Positions 57,670 through 64,000 of a DNA stretch of 64,000 nucleotides are shown here, in pieces. The notes beneath the pieces were generated by a model. That model had not been told where the DNA came from. It did no database searches and worked only from the letters and a program-made list of their open reading frames with translations. The first letter of the stretch is position 1. Each line of letters opens with the position of its first letter. Made by a program: the position numbers and the translations under genes. This stretch comes from Cumulibacter soli (GTDB lineage: Bacteria > Actinomycetota > Actinomycetes > Mycobacteriales > Antricoccaceae), in contig NZ_SMSG01000006.1 of NCBI RefSeq assembly GCF_004382795.1, positions 298,542-362,541 of the forward strand. Direction: 5' to 3'.

Positions 57670-58476
57670 TCAGCTGAGCGAGCCGCCCATGTCGACCAAA
57701 TGCGCCTCTACCCGCGCCAGGTCGGTTTCGCTGGGTACATCGTTGAGCACCTTGCTCATCAATACCCGCGCGTCGGTGCTGGACACTTCGCCGCCCTCGC
57801 CGGCTTCAGCCAATAGCGCGTGTGCCACCTCAGCTACTTCATCGTCGGTAATGCGTCGTCGTAACAACGCCAACACCGGTACATAGTCGGTAGTCGGGAC
57901 CCCCTGTGGATACCCGACGCGCAACCAGGCCAGGATGCGTTCCACGATGTGGGGCTGATCCTCGATCACCTGGTCGGTCTGCGCCGCCCCGTCGGCGCCG
58001 GCATACTCCTCTGCCCCCGAGTCAAGCGCAGCATCCTCAGTAACCACGCTGTCGACCGCCACCGAGCCGTCGCGGGTAGCGTCTTCAGTAACCGCACTGT
58101 CGACCGCCGCAGAGCCGTCGTGGGCAGCGTCTTCAGTAACCCCCTCGTTGATCGCAGTTCCCTGTGCAGCCTCAGCGGCTAACCGCCGCACGCCCCCATC
58201 CAGCGGCCACCCGGAGGCGGCAAGCCGCGCGGCAACCTGACGCACGTCCTCCTCAGCCGGCGGTTCGGACGTCACCTGCTCGATCACGTGCCGAATGTCC
58301 TCGAGAACGATCGGCGGCGGCTCCGATGCCAACTGCTCAGTGATCGTGACGTAGTCCTCCTCGGACAAGGTGCGTCGCAGCAGAGCGAGTAGCGCGAAAC
58401 GGTCCTTCTGTGGGACCCCCTCGGGGTACCCGGCCCGCAGCCACCGTAGGACGGATCCAATAATGCCCTCAGCCAT
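57670..58476 (-). CDS. Duplicated DUF3349 protein with 16-residue linker repeats
   Basis: A 268-residue protein with two DUF3349 domains. The first covers about 9-100 (LRWLRAGYPEGVPQKDRFALLALLRR, cut here by style) and the second about 180-265 (AWLRVGYPQGVPTTDYVPVL). The linker has 16-residue repeats VTEDA..DGS.AVDS, encoded by two full 48-bp units at 58038-58085 and 58086-58133 plus a partial. Mycobacterial Rv0543c has one such domain. It is last in the pitA operon, as Rv0543c is beside Rv0545c; function unknown. Confidence 0.85.
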   Translation of the reverse strand: MAEGIIGSVLRWLRAGYPEGVPQKDRFALLALLRRTLSEEDYVTITEQLASEPPPIVLEDIRHVIEQVTSEPPAEEDVRQVAARLAASGWPLDGGVRRLAAEAAQGTAINEGVTEDAAHDGSAAVDSAVTEDATRDGSVAVDSVVTEDAALDSGAEEYAGADGAAQTDQVIEDQPHIVERILAWLRVGYPQGVPTTDYVPVLALLRRRITDDEVAEVAHALLAEAGEGGEVSSTDARVLMSKVLNDVPSETDLARVEAHLVDMGGSLS

Positions 58477-58477
58477 G

Positions 58478-58774
58478 TCAGCCTCCGAACAGCGAGATGC
58501 CGAAGTAGTGCCCGAGCGTATGGCGCGTCACGAACAGCACGCCTACCACGACCGCGGCGACAACCAGCACATACAGCAGGTAGGCGACCGCAGTAGCGGT
58601 GGGGTTCGGCCTCGGTGTCGCAGGCGCACCGTCATCCGTCTGGGTGTCACCCCGCCCTATCGCATGCATCCGCATCCCGAGCGCGAAGAGCATCGGGAGG
58701 CCGGCACCGAAGATAAGGCCGATCCCCAACACGCGAAGCGCCGACATACCCATTTCGGCGACGTTGATGTCCAT
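58478..58774 (-). CDS. Two-helix membrane protein (Rv0544c-like)
   Basis: A 98-residue protein with two hydrophobic helices (ALRVLGIGLIFGAGLPMLF and VAYLLYVLVVAAVVVGVLF) and a Pro-rich loop between. It sits between pitA and the DUF3349 gene, the position of Rv0544c. Its stop is 1 bp from the next ATG. A transporter accessory role is inferred from conserved order. Confidence 0.78.
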   Translation of the reverse strand: MDINVAEMGMSALRVLGIGLIFGAGLPMLFALGMRMHAIGRGDTQTDDGAPATPRPNPTATAVAYLLYVLVVAAVVVGVLFVTRHTLGHYFGISLFGG

Positions 58775-58792
58775 CGTGATTCCCCCTGAGTA

Positions 58793-60022
58793 TTACTTCG
58801 ACGCTACGCGGACCCCGCGAGCCTGGTCTGTTGTCGCATCGGCGGCTTGAGGGACGACCTTGCCGTCCCATGCGGCGTTGACGTTGGACGAGTCCACCTT
58901 CTGGCGACGGCTTCGTAGGTACATGTAGACCGATGCGCTGACCAGGATGACGAAAACGACGACTGCCCCTGGTAGCCCACCGATGATGTCCTCGAGGAAG
59001 AAGCACAGCGCGCCGACGATACCGGCGGCGGGCATCGTGACCAGCCATGCCGAGGCCATCCGTCCAGCCACACCCCAACGCACCTTTGCCCCAGGTTTGC
59101 CGACCCCGGAGCCGAGAATGGACCCGGTTGCGACGTGGGTGGTCGACAGCGCCATTCCCATCGTCGAGGAGGTCAAGATGATCGCTGCGGACGACGCTTC
59201 GGCCGCCATCCCTTGTGGCGAGTCGATCTCGACGAGGCCCTTGCCGAGGGTGCGGATAATCCGCCACCCGCCGAGGTAGGTTCCCAGGGCGATCGCGACA
59301 CCGCAGACGAAGATGATCCACACCGGCAGACCATCCTGTTCGATACTGGCGGTGGTGAGCGAACCGTGCGCGATCATCGCGAGTGCGATGACGCCCATCG
59401 TCTTCTGCGCATCGCCCGTGCCGTGCGCAAGGGACACCAACGACGCGGTGCCTATCTGTCCCCAGCGAAATCCCGCTTCCCGACGCTCCTGCGCAACCCG
59501 CCTGGTGAGCGCATAGACGAAGTAGGTGCCGACCGCCGCAATCACACAGGCGATAACCGGCGACAGAAATGCGGGCACGACGACCTTCGCGAGGATCCCG
59601 CCCCAGTTGACGCCGACCGCGCCAATACCGGCCAGCCCCGCACCGATCAAGCCACCGAACAGCGCATGGGAGGAACTGCTCGGCAGTCCTAGCAGCCACG
59701 TCACCAGATTCCACAGGATGCCACCGACGAGGCCCGCGAAAATGATCATCATCGCGGCTTGCGCATCCAAACCAGTGACCAGGTCCCCGGTATCCGTTTG
59801 GATGTTCAGCACGTCCCTGGTGATCGTCGCGGCGACCTCCACAGACAGGAACGCACCGACCAGATTGAGAATTGCGGAGATCGTGACAGCGACCTTGGGC
59901 GCTAGCGCTCCGGTCGCGATCGAGGTCGCCATCGCGTTTCCAGTGTCGTGGAAACCATTCGTGAAATCGAAACCTATTGCGGTGACGATCACCAGAATAA
60001 GTATCAGCAACTCGCCTGACAT
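58793..60022 (-). CDS. pitA: Low-affinity inorganic phosphate transporter
   Basis: A 409-residue PiT protein from ATG 60022 (a GTG at 60037 would add five residues). The PiT signature GFDFTNGFHDTGNAMATSIATG is split around residues 17-38, and the second repeat has VSLAHGTGDAQKTMG. About ten helices and a central loop are seen. It imports metal-phosphate with protons. First gene of a three-gene operon with the Rv0544c-like and DUF3349 genes. Confidence 0.93.
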   Translation of the reverse strand: MSGELLILILVIVTAIGFDFTNGFHDTGNAMATSIATGALAPKVAVTISAILNLVGAFLSVEVAATITRDVLNIQTDTGDLVTGLDAQAAMMIIFAGLVGGILWNLVTWLLGLPSSSSHALFGGLIGAGLAGIGAVGVNWGGILAKVVVPAFLSPVIACVIAAVGTYFVYALTRRVAQERREAGFRWGQIGTASLVSLAHGTGDAQKTMGVIALAMIAHGSLTTASIEQDGLPVWIIFVCGVAIALGTYLGGWRIIRTLGKGLVEIDSPQGMAAEASSAAIILTSSTMGMALSTTHVATGSILGSGVGKPGAKVRWGVAGRMASAWLVTMPAAGIVGALCFFLEDIIGGLPGAVVVFVILVSASVYMYLRSRRQKVDSSNVNAAWDGKVVPQAADATTDQARGVRVASK

Positions 60023-60146
60023 ACCTTGATAGAACACCCCACGGCCCGCTATGAGAACCGGTTCGAGGGTGATTTAGGTCCGCTCTACACATGCTCAGTT
60101 TCTCGAGTTTGGCTTGACAGCTCTGCGTACCTAATACACGGCGGCG

Positions 60147-60644
60147 TCAGCGCGCGGGTCCGGCGTCACCAGTGCCGTTCTGCAGGCGCTCGGCGATAGC
60201 GACGCCATCGAGCATGTTCTGTAGCACCCGCAAGGTGGTTGCTAGGTCCGCGTCACTCAGATCACCGGGCACTTGTCCAAGCAGGCCACGCTCGTGTTCG
60301 ACGACCTCGCCGATAGCACGTCGGCCCTCGCTAGTGATCCGCACCAGCGATGAGCGCCGATGACGAGGGTTCTCCACTAGTTCGACAAACCCCAACGCGC
60401 GCGCATCGTGCACCATGCGTTGCACGAATTGCCGGCTGATCTCCTGCGTGGCAGCAATCGTCGGCACGCTGACTTCGCCGTCACGCATCAGGTGCTCCAG
60501 CACTGCCCGCACTCCCATCGACATACCCATGATTGGCTGTGCGTTAGTCACCAGCCGCGACACTCTGCGGTACAGCGGCCCCAACACGCGGTAGACCTCC
60601 GCGAGACGGACAGCAAGAGTATCGGGATCCAATGGCTCGTTCAT
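60147..60644 (-). CDS. MarR-family regulator
   Basis: A 165-residue protein with a winged helix: RAVLEHLMRDGEVSVPTIAA, then SRQFVQRMVHDARALGFVE and the wing NPRHRRSSLVRITSEGRRAI. It is divergent from the alpha/beta hydrolase gene, with two matching inverted repeats in between. It probably represses both genes until it binds a small ligand. Confidence 0.92.
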   Translation of the reverse strand: MNEPLDPDTLAVRLAEVYRVLGPLYRRVSRLVTNAQPIMGMSMGVRAVLEHLMRDGEVSVPTIAATQEISRQFVQRMVHDARALGFVELVENPRHRRSSLVRITSEGRRAIGEVVEHERGLLGQVPGDLSDADLATTLRVLQNMLDGVAIAERLQNGTGDAGPAR

Positions 60645-60653
60645 TCCAGAATT

Positions 60654-60704
60654 ATGGCACCTTGGTTGCCATTAGGCCCAGAAGTATGACACCTTAGTTG
60701 TCAT
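60654..60704. promoter_or_regulatory. Twin MarR operators
   Basis: ATGGCA-N7-TGCCAT (60654-60672) and ATGACA-N7-TGTCAT (60686-60704) share the pattern ATGRCACCTTRGTTGYCAT with centres 32 bp apart. The second covers the hydrolase start codon. Confidence 0.75.
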
Positions 60705-61539
60705 GTTGAGTCATCGCGACGTATCCCTGACCGACCATTCAGCCCATCTCGTCGACGTCGATGGCGGCCCACGGACGCCGCTGCTCCTTCTACACGGAGG
60801 CGCGGTCGATCACCGAATGTGGCAACCACAGCTAAGCGCGTTCTCGGACCGACGCGTGATCGCGCCCGATGCCCGCGGTCACGGTTCGACCGCGGACGCA
60901 TCGGGTCCATATCGACTCGTCGACGATGTGGCACGTCTGCTCGACGCTCTCGAAATCGCCCAGGTGGTCATCGCCGGTGTCTCTATGGGCGGCGGCACCG
61001 CCGTCGATGTGGCACTCGAGTACCCCGAACGCTGCACTGGACTCATCGTCACCGGAACCGGAACCAGCGAGCCCGATTTCGTCGATCCATGGGCGCTAGA
61101 CGCCTTCGAAACATGGAATCTGGCCGCCACCGAAGGCAATGCGCAACTATGGATCGATACGTTCATGCGGTTCACGTACGGGCCACATCGCACCCGCGCC
61201 GACCTAGACCGAGATGTAGTCGCGCACATCGAAATGATGGCGCAGCAGACGATTAGCGAACACGTAACACTGGACGACAACGGAGTTCCAACACCACCGA
61301 TACCGCCCACCCCGGTCACCAACACGTGGGCGCGAGTTCGCCACATCATCGTCCCAACGCTCGCGCTCAACGGCGCGGACGACGGACCCGACCACTTAAG
61401 CAATGCCCGCCGGCTCGCACAAAACGCACCACAGGGTCAATACGTCGAGATCGCCGGAGCCGCGCATTACCCCAACCTCGAGCGCCCCGCCGAATACAAC
61501 GAACTAGTGCGCCACTTCCTAGACACGAACGGGATCTGA
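60703..61539 (+). CDS. Alpha/beta hydrolase
   Basis: A 278-residue alpha/beta-hydrolase: LLLLHGGAVDHRMW (oxyanion region), nucleophile S94 in AGVSMGGG, a late Asp in NGADDGPD and catalytic His in GAAHYPNLERP. Size and motifs fit 3-oxoadipate enol-lactonase-like hydrolases and haloperoxidase relatives. Its substrate may be the MarR ligand. No ribosome-binding site precedes the ATG. It overlaps the next gene's 3' end by 21 bp. Confidence 0.88.
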   Translation: MLSHRDVSLTDHSAHLVDVDGGPRTPLLLLHGGAVDHRMWQPQLSAFSDRRVIAPDARGHGSTADASGPYRLVDDVARLLDALEIAQVVIAGVSMGGGTAVDVALEYPERCTGLIVTGTGTSEPDFVDPWALDAFETWNLAATEGNAQLWIDTFMRFTYGPHRTRADLDRDVVAHIEMMAQQTISEHVTLDDNGVPTPPIPPTPVTNTWARVRHIIVPTLALNGADDGPDHLSNARRLAQNAPQGQYVEIAGAAHYPNLERPAEYNELVRHFLDTNGI

Positions 61540-62745
61540 GACCGCGCGTAGCGCGGCAATCGCGGCCTTCCGTCCAGCACGGGTGGCACCAATCGTCGAG
61601 GCCGAAGCGCCGTACCCGACGAGGAACAGCCCGGGTGCACGTTGCACGCTCACACCATCCAGGGCCATTCGGACACCGCCACCGGGTTCGCGGATCCGCA
61701 GTGGAGCGAGGTGGTTAAGTGACGCCCGAAATCCGGTCGCCCATAGGATCGTGTCAATAGGTGTTCGCCACGGATGCTCACCGTTGGACATCGACGCATC
61801 GAGGGGACTTCCCGGAAGCTGACGGATTCGCGACAGTCCACCCTCGGCGAGGGTCCGGTCGGCGAGCAGCCCCTGCCCCGGCGCACCACGACCGTCCGGT
61901 CCGGGACCGTCGAGGATCACCGCGTCATCGAGTATCCGACTCAGTCCGCCGCGGCTGATCAGCACTCCAGAGGCGAGGCCTTCGCGGTACTGCTCGGTCA
62001 GTGGTACACCAGTCACGGACGCGACCGACGTCGGCGGTAAGCCATTGCGTGTCCGCTCGGCCACCATGGCTTCGACGTCAATCCCCCAGTCCGGTCCGGA
62101 GATCGGACTGGTCCAGCCGGGCGTACGGCGGGTACTCCAGACCGTGCGCACTCCGGCCGCGTCGAGTTGCAGCAGGAACTGCAGCGCCGACGTACCGCCG
62201 CCCACAACAAGCACATTCTGGTCGGCAAAGTCTTCAGGCGCGGTGAACCCGCGCGTGTGCAGGTAGCGCCCCCGGAAGTCAGCGATACCCGGATAATAGG
62301 GAACGTACGGCGAGTCCCACGTTCCGGCAGCACTGATTACCGTACGTGCCCGCCATTGCCGTCCGTCCTCGGCTTTGATCCCGAAGACATCTCCTTCTCG
62401 CCGCACACAGGACACCGCGACCGGTCGAACCACCGGTAGTGCAAGTTCAGCTTCGTACCGTCCGTAATAGCGCGCGACGACCCGGCTGGCGGGCTCGTCA
62501 GGGTCTGGCGTACCCAGCGACATGCCAGGGAGATCGTGGATTCCGTGCGCTCGATCGAAAGTGAGCGAGTCCCAGCGATGTCGCCAGGCACCGCCCGGCC
62601 CGTCATTGGCATCGAGGATGACGAAGTCACGCCAGGGCCGCACCCCCTTGCGGACCAAATGCCCGGCCGCGCTCAAGCCTGCTTGACCGGCCCCGATGAC
62701 GATGACGTCGTGTACGCCATCACCTGTGTCTTTGGCCTGCCCCAT
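61519..62745 (-). CDS. Flavin-dependent monooxygenase/oxidoreductase
   Basis: A 408-residue flavoprotein of CzcO type: FAD site IVIGAGQAGLSAAG at about 15-28, GPGGAWRHRWDS, and a second NADPH-type site VLVVGGGTSALQ near 195-206, with LWATGF late in the chain. It is related to Baeyer-Villiger and N-hydroxylating monooxygenases; substrate unknown. Convergent with the hydrolase; about 35 bp upstream is the end of a TetR gene on the same strand. Confidence 0.87.
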   Translation of the reverse strand: MGQAKDTGDGVHDVIVIGAGQAGLSAAGHLVRKGVRPWRDFVILDANDGPGGAWRHRWDSLTFDRAHGIHDLPGMSLGTPDPDEPASRVVARYYGRYEAELALPVVRPVAVSCVRREGDVFGIKAEDGRQWRARTVISAAGTWDSPYVPYYPGIADFRGRYLHTRGFTAPEDFADQNVLVVGGGTSALQFLLQLDAAGVRTVWSTRRTPGWTSPISGPDWGIDVEAMVAERTRNGLPPTSVASVTGVPLTEQYREGLASGVLISRGGLSRILDDAVILDGPGPDGRGAPGQGLLADRTLAEGGLSRIRQLPGSPLDASMSNGEHPWRTPIDTILWATGFRASLNHLAPLRIREPGGGVRMALDGVSVQRAPGLFLVGYGASASTIGATRAGRKAAIAALRAVSDPVRV

Positions 62746-62781
62746 AACGACCCAACCCCTGCGGGGCGTCGGCTATTCCCG

Positions 62782-63327
62782 TTACTGCAGTAGTCGCTGT
62801 ACGGCGTCCGCAAGCGTCGCGGTGTCGATCTTGCGTGAGCGCACCGCAACCGCGTGCACCAACGCTCCTTCCAGCAGGTCGGCTACCGCGCGAGCAGCCC
62901 GTTCGGGTGCCGGGTGCTCCAACTCACGGAGCATCCCCTCGAGCATGCCGAGCAACCGGAAGTGCCCACTTTCCATCGCACCCCGAGCAGTCTCATCGAG
63001 CAGCAACGCGAACCGGGCTCGGGTAGCGCGAACCCGGCGTGGTGTCGTCATCGAGTGCACTCGGTCCGCCAAGTACGTTGCGATGGTCACTACGGAGGAC
63101 ACATCGATCGAGGGGCCAGCCTTCAGCGCAGCCGTATCAAGTTCCTCGATGCGCTCGACGATCGCACCCAACAGCGCCTCGCGATTGCGATAGCAGTTGG
63201 ACGTGCTCCCGGCGGGCAAGGCGGCCTCGGCATCCACCGCTCGATGCGTCAGTCCGCGTACCCCATCGCGGCTCACTACGGTGACGGCAGCGTCAGCGAT
63301 GATTTCTGGTCTGGTCGGCATATCCAT
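62782..63327 (-). CDS. TetR-family regulator
   Basis: A 181-residue protein with HTH IIADAAVTVVSRDGVRGLTHRAVDAEAALPAGSTSNCYR, in which the recognition helix contains PAGSTSNCY as in many TetR proteins. A helical ligand domain follows. It is divergent from the FAD monooxygenase, with an inverted repeat in between. The start is ATG 63327; an ATG two codons later is also possible. Confidence 0.9.
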   Translation of the reverse strand: MDMPTRPEIIADAAVTVVSRDGVRGLTHRAVDAEAALPAGSTSNCYRNREALLGAIVERIEELDTAALKAGPSIDVSSVVTIATYLADRVHSMTTPRRVRATRARFALLLDETARGAMESGHFRLLGMLEGMLRELEHPAPERAARAVADLLEGALVHAVAVRSRKIDTATLADAVQRLLQ

Positions 63328-63364
63328 AACACTACAGATGTTGTAATACTACATTTGTAGTGTT
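63328..63364. promoter_or_regulatory. TetR operator
   Basis: AACACTACA (63328-63336) is mirrored by TGTAGTGTT (63356-63364), with a second ACTACA and a TTGTA half-site inside. It lies in the 48-bp gap between the two divergent starts. Confidence 0.65.
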
Positions 63365-63375
63365 AGGTTGAGCGC

Positions 63376-64000
63376 ATGGCTACGATCACGATCGTCGGCG
63401 GCGGGGTCGCTGGGCTCGCTCTCGCCGCGACGCTCTCTCCCGAAGCGCACACCGTCACGCTTGTCGAGCGAAACCCCGGATATAGCAGGGTTCCGACCGC
63501 CTTCGGTATCTGGCCCTTCGCCCTCGATGCGCTGGATCGGATCGGGCTCGCCGACGAACTGCGAGCGGACGGGTTGATGCTGACCAACGGTGTGATCACC
63601 GCCGATGCGGCCGGTCACCCAGTAACCATGACCCGCCGCGAAGCGGACACGTGGCTCATCACCCGCCCCGCGCTCTTGGAATTGCTCGATCACGCAGTAC
63701 CTGATTCCGTGGCTCGCGAGAACCGACAGGTCGACGACCCAGCCGAACTGCGCGCTGACCTTGTCATCGCAGCAGACGGTGCGCGCAGCGTCGTCCGCTC
63801 ACGAGTATGGGGCGATGCGCCACGCGACACCGGCGTAGTGGCGATCCGCGGCATTCTTACGACGGCGCCAGCTATGCCGCCAGATCAGATGCGTGAGTTC
63901 TGGGGCGGCGGAAAACTCTTCGGAGTTGGCCCTAATCGCCTACCCGACGGCGTGGGCACCAACTGGTACGCCTCGACCCGACGCGGCGAGGAATCTCCCA
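63376..64000 (+). CDS. FAD-dependent monooxygenase, C-terminus cut by window edge
   Basis: At least 208 residues from ATG 63376 to the window edge. The start MATITIVGGGVAGLALAATL is a GxGxxG FAD site, followed by VERNP, RPALLELL, and the DG motif LVIAADGARSVVR of PHBH-class aromatic hydroxylases (UbiH-like). It is probably the target of the divergent TetR gene and could inactivate or degrade an aromatic compound. Confidence 0.88.
   Translation, partial: MATITIVGGGVAGLALAATLSPEAHTVTLVERNPGYSRVPTAFGIWPFALDALDRIGLADELRADGLMLTNGVITADAAGHPVTMTRREADTWLITRPALLELLDHAVPDSVARENRQVDDPAELRADLVIAADGARSVVRSRVWGDAPRDTGVVAIRGILTTAPAMPPDQMREFWGGGKLFGVGPNRLPDGVGTNWYASTRRGEESP

Overview
The window is GC-rich actinobacterial chromosome carrying one complete-looking integrated siphovirus-type prophage. 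The actinobacterial call rests on an AcpM/Kas-type ACP and ketoacyl synthase pair, two DUF3349 domains beside a PitA phosphate transporter (the order of Rv0543c-Rv0545c in Mycobacterium tuberculosis), an EttA-thioesterase-hypothetical cluster resembling Rv2477c-Rv2474c, an oligoribonuclease, an ECF42-like sigma factor with its YCII/DGPF partner, and many GTG starts with 4-bp ATGA/GTGA overlaps. The species cannot be named from the sequence.

Left flank (1-9745): a leftward cluster of a partial hypothetical gene, two hotdog thioesterases and ettA; a tail-anchored protein; a flippase; the KAS and ACP genes; tRNA-Arg(TCT); an EamA transporter with a DUF488 gene; a GlsB-type membrane protein; orn; and tRNA-His(GTG).

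Prophage (9718-47329): a 28-bp exact repeat of the 3' half of tRNA-His, CCA included, marks attL (9718-9745) and attR (47302-47329). From left to right it holds the integrase; a leftward DUF3263/ImmA pair; a GIY-YIG nuclease and cytosine-5 methyltransferase pair (probable restriction-modification cargo); a leftward lysogeny operon ending in an HTH repressor; and a divergent switch region with TGTAGAC operators and a canonical rightward promoter. The rightward early operon follows, with a Cro-like gene, an excisionase-like gene, tiny coupled genes, a resolvase-like nuclease, a RecB/Cas4-like nuclease and a prim-pol/SF3 helicase, then an iteron cluster with an AT-rich stretch that looks like the phage origin. 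Next are a possible structured small RNA and a reverse-strand membrane protein. The late module runs HNH, MuF-like, TerS, TerL, portal, scaffold, DUF2190, capsid, connectors, tail tube, tail chaperones with a probable -1 frameshift, tape measure, tail tip, amidase endolysin, holin, and membrane-anchored coiled-coil and collagen-like proteins. A leftward conversion cassette (lipoprotein, small membrane protein, zinc ribbon) and the attR arm close the element.

Right flank (47330-64000): the displaced tRNA-His terminator; the ECF42-like sigma/YCII pair; a HelD-like helicase; a TetR regulator divergent from a DUF1992 gene; an OpuC-type osmolyte ABC operon with a coupled leader peptide; a cysteine desulfurase; the pitA-TM-DUF3349 operon; a MarR regulator divergent from an alpha/beta hydrolase with twin operators; a flavin oxidoreductase; and a TetR regulator divergent from a partial FAD monooxygenase.

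All positions and motifs were read by eye. No database search, alignment or folding program was run, so family names rest on motif recognition and gene order.
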